Source: Actinomycetota bacterium (GTDB lineage: Bacteria > Actinomycetota > Actinomycetes > Nanopelagicales > Nanopelagicaceae). From it: a DNA stretch of 14,278 bases. The notes under the pieces are model-generated. The model saw nothing but the letters and a program-made list of their open reading frames with translations, searched no databases and was not told the origin of the DNA. A program made the position numbers and the translations under genes. The DNA lies in NCBI GenBank assembly GCA_009924185.1, contig RFSC01000011.1:1-14278 (forward strand), given 5' to 3'. This document shows, in pieces, positions 6,342 through 14,278 of this stretch. Each line of letters starts with the position of its first letter. Positions within the stretch are counted from its first letter, which is position 1.

Positions 6342-9023
6342 CTATGCCCGCTTCTTTTCCCGCATTTCAAATACCTCAAAGACATCACCTATTTGAATAT
6401 CTTTGAAGGATCCTACGCCGATACCGCATTCAAATCCTTCACGGACCTCAGTGGCATCATCCTTGAAACGCTTTAGTGACTCTACTGTTAGATTGTCGCC
6501 AATTACGACGCCATCTCTAAGAATTCGAGCTTTTGCATTGCGCTTAATGATTCCGGTAGAGACCATGGAACCAGCGATAATTCCGAACTTGCTGGACTTG
6601 AAGATTTCTCGAACCTCTGCAGATCCAATGGTGACCTCTTCAAACTCTGGCTTAAGTAAGCCCTTAAGTGCAGCTTCGATTTCTTCAATCGCTTTGTAGA
6701 TGACTGAGTAGAAACGAATCTCTACACCTTCTTCATCAGCAAAGATCGCGGTGTGAGCCTCTGGCTTAACGTTGAAGCCAACAATTACCGCACCTGATGC
6801 TGATGCCAGAGTTACATCGCTCTTGGTGATAGCGCCAACTCCGCGGTGAATAACTCTTAGATCTACCTCGCTACCAACATCAAGTTGAACCAAAGCATCT
6901 TCCAATGCTTCTACCGAACCGCTGACATCGCCCTTCAAAATCAAATTAAGAGTGGTTACCTTTGATTTCTCTAGGAAGTCTTCTAGTGAGACCTTCTTGC
7001 GTGCCTTGGCTAACGCAGCATGTCGCTCGCCAGCCTGACGCTTCTCAGCAATCTGACGGGCGGTGCGGTCATCTGGAGCGACGATAAAACTATCTCCCGC
7101 ACTAGGAACCGAGGTAAAACCAAGTACCTGCACTGGTCGTGAAGGACCAGCAGTATCAACCGCATGACCAAATTCATCCATCATCGCGCGAACGCGACCG
7201 AAGGCTGAGCCGGCAACAATCGCATCTCCAACGCTAAGAGTTCCACGTTGTACCAATACAGTTGCAACTGGGCCGCGACCACGATCGAGGTGAGCTTCAA
7301 TCGCCACACCGCGTGCATCATCTTCATGAATCGCACGTAGATCGATTGCAGCATCTGCGGTAAGCAGAATTGCCTCAATTAGATTGTCGATTCCAGTTCC
7401 CTTTGCAGCAGAAACATCAACAAAGAGGGTGTCTCCACCGTACTCCTCGGCAATTAAGTTGTACTCGGTCAGCTGTTGACGAATCTTTCCTGGGTTTGCG
7501 CCCTCTTTATCAACCTTGTTTACCGCAACAACTATTGGAACATTTGCTGCTTGAGCATGGTTTAGCGCTTCAATGGTTTGAGGCATAACACCATCATCTG
7601 CAGCGACAACCAAGACCGCGATATCAGTTACCTTGGCACCACGAGCACGCATAGCGGTGAAAGCCTCGTGACCTGGTGTATCGATAAAGGTTATTGCGCG
7701 GTTCACCTCGTTGTGGTCATGATGAATTTGATACGCACCAATGTGCTGGGTAATTCCACCAGCTTCGCCTTTAACTACTTCGGTTTGACGGATCGCATCC
7801 AACAAACGGGTCTTACCATGATCTACGTGACCCATAACTGTGACAACTGGTGGGCGAACACTGAGATCATCAGGGTTTACATCAGATAACTCTTGTTCGA
7901 GATTGATATCAAACTCTTCCAAGATTTCACGATCTTCATCCTCTGGAGAAACAACTGTGATCTTGTAGCCAAACTCGCCGCCAAGAACATGCAAAGTATC
8001 TTCATCAACAGATTGAGTTGCGGTAACCATTTCACCAAGATGGAATAGAACCGATACCAATGCTGCGGGATCGGCACCAATCTTCTCCGCAAAATCCGCT
8101 AGTGAAGCGCCGCGACGCAAACGGACTGGAGTGTTGCCATCGCCGCGTGGAACAACCGCACCACCGATTGTCGGTGCTTGCATATTGTCGATCTCTTCAC
8201 GACGAGTTTTCTTACTCTTGTAATCCTTTTTCTTTCCGCCACCTTTACCAAATGCGCCGCCAGCTCCTGGTCTTGCCCCACCTGGTCTTCCGCCTCCTTG
8301 ACCTGGTCCACCAGGACGTGGTGCGCCAAATCCTCCGCCGCCTTGTCCGGGACGCGGTGCGCCACCACCTTGAGTGCGATAAGGAGATGAAGATGATGGT
8401 GCACCACCAAATCTTCCGCCACCACCTTGTGGACGTGGTGAACCATCTGGACGTTGTTGTGGTCGTGCTGCAAAACCTGGACGAACTGATCCCGGTCTTG
8501 GTCCGGCCATTCCAGGTCTGCCACCTGCGTTAGGACGTTGACCTGAATCTGGTCTTGGCGGACGTGGTCCACCACCTGCTGATCCAAAAGGATTATTTCC
8601 AGGACGTGGTGCCGGACGCGGCGGTCTTGGAACACCTGGAGTACCAAAGGGATTGTTGCCAGCTTTTGGAATTGCGTTTGGTGTTGGTCGCGGCGGCATT
8701 GCTGCAGGAGTGACAGGAGCAATCGGTGGAGTTTGTGGAGTTACAACTTCAGGGGTTGGAGTCGCTTGCTCGACAACCGGAACCTCTGCAGCAGCAGGTT
8801 TTTTAGCAGCCGCTTTCTTAGCAGGTGCTTTCTTAACTGGCTTTTCTGCGGCAGCAGGTTTTACCGCCGGCGGATATTTCTCTAGAAATTTACGGACTAC
8901 CGGAGGCTCAACAGTTGATGATGCGGAGCGAACAAACTCGCCCATCTCTTGGAGCTTCGCAAGGACATCCTTGCTCTCCATACCTAAATCTTTTGCTAAC
9001 TCGTAAACGCGGACCTTTGCCAC
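6342..9023 (-). CDS. infB: Translation initiation factor IF-2
   Basis: This 893-residue GTPase positions initiator fMet-tRNA on the 30S subunit and promotes subunit joining. Residues 1-50 form the first IF2 N-terminal helical module (VRVYELAKDLGMESKDVLAKL). An Ala/Lys/Pro-rich linker follows (50-115), then a Pro/Gly/Arg-rich low-complexity stretch (110-265) with GNNPFG at 122-127 and 142-147, typical of actinobacteria. A second IF2_N module spans about 300-358. The G domain has G1 GHVDHGKT (398-405), G3 DTPGH (448-452) and G4 NKVD (502-505), followed by domains II-IV. The start is GTG at 9021-9023 with GGAG 4 nt upstream. It follows nusA after 174 nt and precedes rbfA by 3 nt. The linker composition creates long spurious reading frames on both strands. 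All GTPase motifs are intact. Confidence 0.98.
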   Translation of the reverse strand: MAKVRVYELAKDLGMESKDVLAKLQEMGEFVRSASSTVEPPVVRKFLEKYPPAVKPAAAEKPVKKAPAKKAAAKKPAAAEVPVVEQATPTPEVVTPQTPPIAPVTPAAMPPRPTPNAIPKAGNNPFGTPGVPRPPRPAPRPGNNPFGSAGGGPRPPRPDSGQRPNAGGRPGMAGPRPGSVRPGFAARPQQRPDGSPRPQGGGGRFGGAPSSSSPYRTQGGGAPRPGQGGGGFGAPRPGGPGQGGGRPGGARPGAGGAFGKGGGKKKDYKSKKTRREEIDNMQAPTIGGAVVPRGDGNTPVRLRRGASLADFAEKIGADPAALVSVLFHLGEMVTATQSVDEDTLHVLGGEFGYKITVVSPEDEDREILEEFDINLEQELSDVNPDDLSVRPPVVTVMGHVDHGKTRLLDAIRQTEVVKGEAGGITQHIGAYQIHHDHNEVNRAITFIDTPGHEAFTAMRARGAKVTDIAVLVVAADDGVMPQTIEALNHAQAANVPIVVAVNKVDKEGANPGKIRQQLTEYNLIAEEYGGDTLFVDVSAAKGTGIDNLIEAILLTADAAIDLRAIHEDDARGVAIEAHLDRGRGPVATVLVQRGTLSVGDAIVAGSAFGRVRAMMDEFGHAVDTAGPSRPVQVLGFTSVPSAGDSFIVAPDDRTARQIAEKRQAGERHAALAKARKKVSLEDFLEKSKVTTLNLILKGDVSGSVEALEDALVQLDVGSEVDLRVIHRGVGAITKSDVTLASASGAVIVGFNVKPEAHTAIFADEEGVEIRFYSVIYKAIEEIEAALKGLLKPEFEEVTIGSAEVREIFKSSKFGIIAGSMVSTGIIKRNAKARILRDGVVIGDNLTVESLKRFKDDATEVREGFECGIGVGSFKDIQIGDVFEVFEMREKKRA

Positions 9024-9197
9024 TTTTCTCCTTTTGTGGCCCCGCGTCTACCAAATGAAAACGCGAAACCTAAATTGACCTACTCATGATTTTGTCGTGC
9101 TCATTTGTGTGCCATTGCCTTAGACCTAGCTTTCGCTTCTGATAAAGATGTGTGAGGTAAATCCTCACGCCGCAACAATACCCCTTGGGGTCCTAAT
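9024..9197 (-). promoter_or_regulatory. nusA-infB intergenic leader, no ylxR present
   Basis: This 174-nt stretch lies where many bacteria carry ylxR (a small nusA-linked RNA-binding protein). I translated the three minus-strand frames and found no CxxC-type YlxR signature and no convincing remnant. A 24-25 codon TTG-initiated frame (about 9104-9180) has no recognisable homology. The stretch holds a perfect hairpin (separate entry), the self-complementary CCCCTTGGGG at 9181-9190, and the infB ribosome-binding site AGGAG. An infB promoter or attenuator is possible, but I could not identify good -35/-10 hexamers. Confidence 0.4.
9152..9168 (-). terminator. Perfect hairpin upstream of infB (attenuator or weak terminator candidate)
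   Basis: GTGAGG and CCTCAC form a 6-bp perfect stem with a 5-nt A/U loop. It sits 29-45 nt after the nusA stop and about 130 nt before infB. On the transcribed strand it is followed by ACATCTTTATC, a U-rich but interrupted tail. It could be a weak terminator, an attenuator or a processing site. No experimental or comparative support is available from the window. Confidence 0.35.
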
Positions 9198-10190
9198 TCA
9201 CGAAACCTCAGGCGTGGAGGGCTCTACAGCCCCATCGGAGTGGATATCAATACGCCAGCCAGTTAACCGCGCGGCCAGACGAGCGTTTTGACCATCCTTG
9301 CCGATTGCAAGTGAGAGTTGATAATCCGGCACAACAACCTTTGCCGAACGTGCATCAGCATTTACAACCTCGACCTTTGCAACCCGCGCCGGAGCAAGCG
9401 CATTACCTACATACTCTGCGGGATCCTCCGACCAATCAACGATGTCAATCTTTTCCCCATGCAACTCATCCATAACAGCGCGAGCTCTGGCACCCATCGG
9501 CCCAATCAACGCGCCTTTAGGACTAACTCCTGCTCTGTGCGCACGCACAGCAATCTTGGTGCGATGTCCTGCTTCGCGTGCCACGCCCATGATTTCAACG
9601 ACTCGGTCCCGAATCTCTGGCACCTCAAGAGCAAAGAGTTGTTTTACTAAAGCTGGATGACTACGGGACAAAAGCACCTCAGGTCCTTTTTGCCCTTGCT
9701 TTACCTCAACCACAAAACACTTAATGCGGTCACCGTGATTGTAAATTTCACCTGGCACCTGCTCATGAGGTGGAATCTTTCCTTCAACCCTTCCTAGATC
9801 TATGTAGACCATTTTGTGATCACGACCTTGCTGGATTACTCCAGAGACAATATCTCCCACCGAAGCGCTGAACTCACCAACAATCTCTAAGTCTTTAGAT
9901 TCGCGTAACTTCTCTTTGATGATTTTGCGCGCGGTCGAGGAAGCAATACGGCTGAAGCCCTCTGGCTCATCAAAAACTTCATCAATCTTTTCACCATCAG
10001 GACCAAATACTGGAATCACAATCTTTATCTCACCAGTAATTCGATCTAGTTTGGCATGGGCGAATGGCTTAGCGCCCTCCATTTCGTTGTAGGCGGTTTT
10101 AACCGCAATTTCGATTGCGGTAATCAGTCGATCAAGTGGAATATCACGATCTAAGGTAAGTGCTTCTAGAACCTTCATATCAACGTTCAT
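9198..10190 (-). CDS. nusA: Transcription termination/antitermination factor NusA
   Basis: NusA binds RNA polymerase and nascent RNA, affecting pausing, termination and antitermination. The 330-residue protein has the actinobacterial domain set. It has an N-terminal RNAP-binding domain (1-105, starting MNVDMKVLEAL), an S1 domain (about 109-177) and KH1 (about 195-265, GxxG loop GPMG at 230-233). KH2 (about 268-320) has its loop GKDG at 297-300 in the conserved QLSLAIGKDGQNARLAA block. The C-terminal acidic repeats of E. coli NusA are absent, which is normal outside Proteobacteria. The ATG at 10190 lies 2 nt after the rimP stop, and its ribosome-binding site AAGGAAG lies inside the rimP 3' end, so the two are tightly coupled. 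The final residues (about 320-330) form a short non-conserved tail. Confidence 0.98.
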   Translation of the reverse strand: MNVDMKVLEALTLDRDIPLDRLITAIEIAVKTAYNEMEGAKPFAHAKLDRITGEIKIVIPVFGPDGEKIDEVFDEPEGFSRIASSTARKIIKEKLRESKDLEIVGEFSASVGDIVSGVIQQGRDHKMVYIDLGRVEGKIPPHEQVPGEIYNHGDRIKCFVVEVKQGQKGPEVLLSRSHPALVKQLFALEVPEIRDRVVEIMGVAREAGHRTKIAVRAHRAGVSPKGALIGPMGARARAVMDELHGEKIDIVDWSEDPAEYVGNALAPARVAKVEVVNADARSAKVVVPDYQLSLAIGKDGQNARLAARLTGWRIDIHSDGAVEPSTPEVS

Positions 10191-10192
10191 AA

Positions 10193-10657
10193 TTACTTCA
10201 CTTCCTTGCGGTTGAATTCCACTTCAATCTGAGCTTTGGCGATGTCACTTAAGGAGATAACCGAGCTTTCATTTTTCGACTCAAGAGTGACTTTGTTATC
10301 AGCAAAACTCTGAATGCGCGCTATGTATTTCTCACCCTGCGTCGGGGTAATTTTCACCAAACGACCGATGTTCTTTTTCCAATGTCTAGGTAAAACCAAT
10401 GGCTTATCGATACCTGGAGTGGTGACCTCCAATGTGAATGGCATCTCCCCCATTTGGGAGTAGTTATCCAGGATTGCAGAAACCTCTTTAGATACGACAG
10501 TGACCTCATCTAGTGAGGGATTTGATTCTTCGCGATCAATTACTACCGCAACAAGTCTTCTTTTTCCGACGGGGGTTACGGTGATTTCTTCTAAAACAAA
10601 ACCGGCTCTTGAAATGACAGGGCCGAGTAGTTCGGTGAGGTTATTTGCTAGTGACAT
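10193..10657 (-). CDS. rimP: Ribosome maturation factor RimP
   Basis: RimP assists early assembly of the 30S subunit. The 154-residue protein has the family's layout: an N-terminal alpha/beta domain with LGPVISRAGFVLEEITV (about 11-27), the conserved linker segment LEVTTPGIDKPL (about 76-87), and a C-terminal Sm-like barrel (about 95-150, beginning GRLVKI). The start is ATG at 10657 with a weak AGGT site 6 nt upstream. It sits directly ahead of nusA with 2 nt between them, the universal rimP-nusA arrangement. The 61-nt gap before it is A/T-rich on the transcribed strand and may hold the operon promoter (TTTACC ... TTAAAT spacing is imperfect), but nothing decisive is visible. The length and motifs are complete. 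Confidence 0.96.
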   Translation of the reverse strand: MSLANNLTELLGPVISRAGFVLEEITVTPVGKRRLVAVVIDREESNPSLDEVTVVSKEVSAILDNYSQMGEMPFTLEVTTPGIDKPLVLPRHWKKNIGRLVKITPTQGEKYIARIQSFADNKVTLESKNESSVISLSDIAKAQIEVEFNRKEVK

Positions 10658-10718
10658 CTTTTACCTACTTATTTAATTGTTGTTTAGTTTTGGTGGGTAA
10701 AGACTACCGCAAGCATTC

Positions 10719-11492
10719 CTATTTCAAAAAGGTGTCGTAAGCCAAACGCAGAATCAATACGGTGGTAACAAATAGGAACATCTTCCTAATCAATATGGAG
10801 CCACCCTTCATAGCCCATCTTGCGCCTAGGAATCCTCCCGTGACATTGCCAATTGCCATGGTCAGACCAAGAAGCCACATAATTTGGGAGTTCAATCCAA
10901 AGACCAGAATCGCACCTAGGTTGGTTGAGAGGTTAACAATCTTTGCGGTGACAGATGCCTGCAAAAAGGCAAAGCCTAAAACCGCAACCAAAATGAGCAT
11001 CAGAAATGAACCAGTTCCTGGACCAAAGATTCCATCGTAAAAACCAATGATTAATCCAGCTGCTACTCCCATACCCACTTGGTGATGACGGGCAAATTTG
11101 AAGTTCTCAACCAATCCCAACTCTTTTTTGCGCCAGGTATAAATGGCAACTATCACTAACAAGAACAAGATGATAGGCCGAAAAGCATCCTTTGGGATTC
11201 TGGTGGCGACACTGGCGCCTAATCCTGATCCAATAAAAGCCGGCACCGCCATTGCAAAAGCTAATTTGAAATCCGGTTTAATCCTTCGCAAATAGGAAGC
11301 GGTGGCACCTAACGTGCCTAAAAATGATGGAAGTTTGTTGGTGCCTAGCAAAAGTGAGGGTGCGGTATTTGGCATTGATATTAGAAGAGAGGGAAGTTGA
11401 ATTAACCCTCCACCGCCAGCCACTGAATCTACAAATCCAGCAAACCCTGAAGCTAACACCAAAAAGAGGATTACCTCTATCGATATTTCCAC
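10719..11492 (-). CDS. TSUP (TauE/SafE, YfcA-like) membrane permease
   Basis: This 257-residue, strongly hydrophobic protein has about seven to eight predicted membrane segments by eye. The N-terminal signature GFVDSVAGGGGL (19-30) and LLLGTNKLPSFLGT (47-60) match YfcA-type members of the TauE/SafE family. The mirrored half-repeat motif GFYDGIFGPGTGSF (150-163) and NVTGGFLGAR (216-225) are also present. Family members are proposed exporters or importers of small organic acids or sulfur compounds (sulfite, sulfoacetate, sulfonates, formate), but the substrate of YfcA-like proteins is not settled. The start is GTG at 11490-11492, 7 nt after the proS stop, with only a poorly placed AAGG upstream. 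TTG/GTG codons 10-12 residues in, behind GAGGT, are alternatives. It is the only non-housekeeping gene in the window and probably shares the proS transcript. Confidence 0.88.
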   Translation of the reverse strand: MEISIEVILFLVLASGFAGFVDSVAGGGGLIQLPSLLISMPNTAPSLLLGTNKLPSFLGTLGATASYLRRIKPDFKLAFAMAVPAFIGSGLGASVATRIPKDAFRPIILFLLVIVAIYTWRKKELGLVENFKFARHHQVGMGVAAGLIIGFYDGIFGPGTGSFLMLILVAVLGFAFLQASVTAKIVNLSTNLGAILVFGLNSQIMWLLGLTMAIGNVTGGFLGARWAMKGGSILIRKMFLFVTTVLILRLAYDTFLK

Positions 11493-11499
11493 GCCTTAA

Positions 11500-13224
11500 C
11501 TAACCAATTAACTTGGTGAGATGAGAGATCAAATCTCCAACTGGTAGCTCCGATTTTTCTCCGGATTTGCGAACTCGAAGCTCAACCTTGCCATCTTGCA
11601 ATCCCTTGCCGACAATAACTATGTAGGGGTTTCCGATTAGCTCCGCATCTTTAAATTTAACTCCGGGGCTGGCATCTCTGCGATCATCTAACATCACTGA
11701 GATTCCTTTTTCCTCCAACTGCTGGGCAAACTTCTCAGCGGTTTCAAAAGGCAGATCCTCTTTACCGGTAGCAACTATATGAACCTTTGCTGGAGCAATC
11801 TCCTCTGGCCAAATCAAACCAATCTCATCATGGCTTTGCTCTGCGATTGCTGCTACTGCACGAGATACGCCAATTCCGTAAGAGCCCATAGTCACAACCC
11901 GAGCCTTACCCTCCTTATCAAGGACGGTTAAATCCAGCGCCTGCGCATACTTGCGACCCAATTGGAAGATATGGCCAATCTCAATGGCTCGATCAATCAC
12001 GACTGCGGTGGTACATGATGGACAAGCATCACCTTCGCGTACTTCGGCCGCCTCAATAAAACCATCAACAGTGAAATCACGACCATGGGTTACATAGCGC
12101 ATATGTTTGTTTCTCTGATTTGCGCCAGTAATCCAATGAGAACCTAATTGAACACGTGGATCAGCATAAAGTTTTAAGCCAAACTTCTTTGCATCCTGAG
12201 GTCCGACATAACCTTTAACCAACTCGGGACGCTTGGCAAAATCTGCATCTTCGAAGAGTCTGAGTTCTTGAACCCCTGGCAGATTCGCTTCTAATCTCTT
12301 TAGATCTACTTCGCGGTCACCAGGAACCAAAACTGAAATCGGTTGACCATCGGCCATTAGCAACACATTTTTCAAAGTATCTGCGCCAGTTACATTTGCT
12401 GAGTACTTTTTATTCATTACCTCAACAAGTGAGTCGATGGTTGGGGTATCTGGAGTATCGAGAATTTCCATTGCTGGCGGATTGCCAAACTCCTTGGTTT
12501 CGACCTTGGTGGTCATCGCCTCAACATTTGCTGCATAGCCACATTTTGGGCAAAGCACATAAGTGTCTTCACCGGTGTTGCAAGGAGCTAGAAACTCCTC
12601 CGATTTTGAGCCACCCATCGCACCTGACATCGCCGAAACGATATTGAACTTCAAACCTAAACGATTAAAGGTTGATATATAAGCATCGCGGTGTTTTTGA
12701 TAAGAGAGTTCTAGACCTTCATCATCGACATCAAAAGAGTAAGAATCCTTCATTACAAACTCGCGGCCGCGGATAATGCCGCTGCGAGGGCGGGCTTCAT
12801 CACGGTACTTGGTTTGAATCTGATAAATAGATAGCGGTAAATCTTTGTAAGAGGAGTACTCGCTTTTTACCATCAAGGTAAACATCTCTTCATGGGTTGG
12901 TCCAAGTAAGTAATCTGAACCTTTACGATCCTGCAACCTAAACAAAGCTGGGCCATACTCTTCCCAACGATTGGTTTTTTCGTAAGGATCCTTAGGTAAC
13001 AAGGCAGGAAAGTGAACCTCTTGGAATCCGGCTCGATCCATTTCCTCTCTAATTACCCGCTCTACATTGCGAAGTGCAATTACACCAAGTGGTAACCAGG
13101 AAAAGATTCCTGCTGCGATGGGGCGAATGTAGCCAGCCCGTACTAAGAGTTTGTGACTGGAAACAGCGGCATCAGATGGATCATCCCGCAAGGTTCGCAA
13201 AAACAGAGATGACATCCGCAACAT
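11500..13224 (-). CDS. proS: Prolyl-tRNA synthetase, bacterial type with editing domain
   Basis: ProS charges tRNA-Pro and clears mischarged Ala-tRNA-Pro. The 574-residue protein carries the class II core with GPTHEE (108-113), motif 2 YRDEARPRSGIIRGREF (140-156) and motif 3 GSYGIGVSR (447-455). The YbaK-like editing insertion lies between the core halves (about 225-405), flanked by CPKC (225-228) and CPSC (401-404). The anticodon-binding domain covers about 477-574. This is the bacterial-type architecture, not the eukaryote/archaeal-like one. I keep the first ATG (13222-13224) because actinobacterial ProS proteins begin with a similar LRMSSLFLRTLR sequence. A second ATG is three codons in. 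The start lies 18 nt after ispG with no strong ribosome-binding site, suggesting coupling. The TSUP permease follows after 7 nt. Confidence 0.97.
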   Translation of the reverse strand: MLRMSSLFLRTLRDDPSDAAVSSHKLLVRAGYIRPIAAGIFSWLPLGVIALRNVERVIREEMDRAGFQEVHFPALLPKDPYEKTNRWEEYGPALFRLQDRKGSDYLLGPTHEEMFTLMVKSEYSSYKDLPLSIYQIQTKYRDEARPRSGIIRGREFVMKDSYSFDVDDEGLELSYQKHRDAYISTFNRLGLKFNIVSAMSGAMGGSKSEEFLAPCNTGEDTYVLCPKCGYAANVEAMTTKVETKEFGNPPAMEILDTPDTPTIDSLVEVMNKKYSANVTGADTLKNVLLMADGQPISVLVPGDREVDLKRLEANLPGVQELRLFEDADFAKRPELVKGYVGPQDAKKFGLKLYADPRVQLGSHWITGANQRNKHMRYVTHGRDFTVDGFIEAAEVREGDACPSCTTAVVIDRAIEIGHIFQLGRKYAQALDLTVLDKEGKARVVTMGSYGIGVSRAVAAIAEQSHDEIGLIWPEEIAPAKVHIVATGKEDLPFETAEKFAQQLEEKGISVMLDDRRDASPGVKFKDAELIGNPYIVIVGKGLQDGKVELRVRKSGEKSELPVGDLISHLTKLIG

Positions 13225-13242
13225 GCGGCGTAGCCTAGCGAA

Positions 13243-14278
13243 TTACTTAACCTTTACTGATGGTTCGCCAGATTCGACACCGGCAGCTTCCATCTCTTCT
13301 GCAAGGCGCATCGCCTCTTCGATGAGAGTTTCGACAATCTGCGCTTCAGGAACGGTTTTGATTACCTCACCCTTAACAAAGATCTGTCCCTTGCCATTTC
13401 CAGATGCAACGCCAAGATCTGCTTCGCGGGCTTCGCCAGGTCCATTAACGACACAACCCATAACCGCCACACGCAATGGAACGGTCATTCCTTGTAAACC
13501 GGCCTGAACTTTTTCTGCCAAGGTGTAGACATCAACTTGGGCACGGCCGCAAGATGGACAGGAAACGATTTCTAGTTTGCGTTGACGCAAATTCAAAGAT
13601 TCTAAAATTGAAATACCTACCTTCACCTCTTCTACTGGAGGTGCTGATAGGGATACTCTGATTGTGTCGCCAATTCCCTCAGCAAGCAGAATGCCAAAAG
13701 CGGTCGCTGATTTGATGGTGCCTTGGAACTGTGGACCTGCTTCAGTAACGCCAAGATGTAATGGGTATTCACACTTCTGCGCCAGAAGTCGATAGGCCTT
13801 AACCATAGTTACTGGATCATGATGTTTTACTGAAAGCTTGATGTCGGTAAAGCCATGCTCCTCAAAAAGGCTGATCTCCCACAATGCAGATTCCACCAAA
13901 GCCTCTGGTGTTGCTTTACCGTACTTGGCCAACAACCTTGGATCGAGGGAGCCAGCGTTTACACCAATACGAATTGGAATCCCTGCATCGCCCGCAGCTT
14001 TTGCAACCTCTTTTACCTTGTCATCAAACTGCTTTATGTTTCCTGGATTAACACGTACCGCTGCGCATCCGGCATCGATTGCGGCAAAGATGTATTTGGG
14101 TTGGAAATGAATATCTGCAACAACTGGAATCTGAGATTTCTTAGCAATCTGCTTTAAAGCATCTGCATCATCTTGGCTTGGGACAGCAACGCGCACAATC
14201 TGACATCCCGATGCGGTTAACTCAGCGATCTGCTGCAATGTGGAGTTAACATCTGCGGTCAAAGTGGTGCACATTGAT
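13243..14278 (-). CDS. ispG: 4-hydroxy-3-methylbut-2-en-1-yl diphosphate synthase (5' end beyond right edge)
   Basis: IspG (GcpE) reductively converts methylerythritol cyclodiphosphate to HMBPP in the MEP isoprenoid pathway, using a [4Fe-4S] cluster. An in-frame ATG occurs at 14274, but the preceding codon is Ser and the protein there reads SMCTTLTADVN, which corresponds to the family's internal QSM-T-T-T segment. The gene therefore starts outside the window, probably by some 40 residues. Visible features: the TIM-barrel region with VADIHFQPKYIFAAIDAGC and VRVNPGNI, SVKHHDP, LHLGVTEAGP and IRVSLSAPPVEEV. The C-terminal cluster-binding domain has SCPSCG (Cys239 and Cys242 counted from that ATG) and GCVVNGPGEA (Cys274, Glu281). 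All three cluster cysteines are present. It lies just upstream of proS, a common actinobacterial neighbourhood. Confidence 0.97.
   Translation of the reverse strand, partial: SMCTTLTADVNSTLQQIAELTASGCQIVRVAVPSQDDADALKQIAKKSQIPVVADIHFQPKYIFAAIDAGCAAVRVNPGNIKQFDDKVKEVAKAAGDAGIPIRIGVNAGSLDPRLLAKYGKATPEALVESALWEISLFEEHGFTDIKLSVKHHDPVTMVKAYRLLAQKCEYPLHLGVTEAGPQFQGTIKSATAFGILLAEGIGDTIRVSLSAPPVEEVKVGISILESLNLRQRKLEIVSCPSCGRAQVDVYTLAEKVQAGLQGMTVPLRVAVMGCVVNGPGEAREADLGVASGNGKGQIFVKGEVIKTVPEAQIVETLIEEAMRLAEEMEAAGVESGEPSVKVK

Noticed and set aside
8099..8722. A 207-codon open frame on the minus strand inside infB, rich in Val/His/Asp/Gln, and matching open frames on the plus strand (8060-8533, 8653-9006)
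   Set aside because: They overlap the Pro/Gly/Arg-rich linker of IF2. The biased GGN/CCN codons of that linker remove stop codons from other frames. The composition is repetitive, there is no ribosome-binding site, and infB is unambiguous in its own frame.
9104..9180. A short TTG-initiated frame (about 24-25 codons) after nusA with an AAGGGG upstream, possible leader peptide
   Set aside because: The start codon is weak and the frame overlaps the hairpin. No recognised family or regulatory residue pattern is present, so it is too short to support without conservation data.
13243..14274. Treating the ATG at 14272-14274 as the ispG start
   Set aside because: The residues there match an internal part of IspG (the QSM-T-T-T-L-T-A-D-V-N region) and the frame stays open to the window edge, so the gene is truncated by the window.

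Overview
The window is a dense, all-minus-strand block of housekeeping genes. Read in transcription order (right to left) it holds: ispG (its start lies beyond the right edge), proS, a YfcA/TauE-type membrane transporter, rimP, nusA, infB, rbfA, truB, ribF, rpsO, pnp, an M16 zinc peptidase, and the first codons of dapB at the left edge. The gene order (ispG-proS; rimP-nusA-infB-rbfA-truB-ribF-rpsO-pnp-M16 peptidase-dapB) and the protein types point to an actinobacterium. These types include an IF2 with a long Pro/Gly/Arg-rich linker and repeated NNPFG motifs, a compact two-KH NusA, and an actinobacterial-style ProS. Moderate base composition, very short gaps, overlapping starts and stops, and missing cluster members suggest a streamlined, non-high-GC lineage such as the freshwater Nanopelagicales (acI; Planktophila or Nanopelagicus). 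That placement is an inference from memory of such genomes, not a database result.

Region by region: 13243-14278 is isoprenoid biosynthesis (IspG, Fe-S enzyme of the MEP pathway). 11500-13224 is prolyl-tRNA synthetase. 10719-11492 is the one accessory-looking gene, a TSUP-family permease. 9198-10657 is rimP-nusA (30S maturation and transcription elongation). 9024-9197 is a gene-free leader with a perfect hairpin where many actinobacteria carry ylxR. 5909-9023 is infB plus rbfA. 4124-5912 is truB-ribF. 3724-3993 is rpsO. 3550-3723 is a structured leader in front of pnp, matching by position the actinobacterial 'actino-pnp' class of leaders. 54-3549 is pnp and the M16 peptidase, and dapB begins at 35.

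Most genes serve ribosome assembly, translation initiation, tRNA modification and RNA turnover, the classic nusA-infB / rpsO-pnp superoperon. I see no mobile element, CRISPR array, tRNA, rRNA or defence system, and no evidence for an undescribed system. The most notable anomaly is rbfA: its frame is broken at a T6 run (6062-6067), yet the downstream frame continues RbfA-like sequence and stops in an ATGA overlap with truB. The second is the pnp leader. Its start-proximal hairpin loop is perfectly complementary over 9 nt to a segment near the rpsO end of the same spacer, which allows alternative folds.
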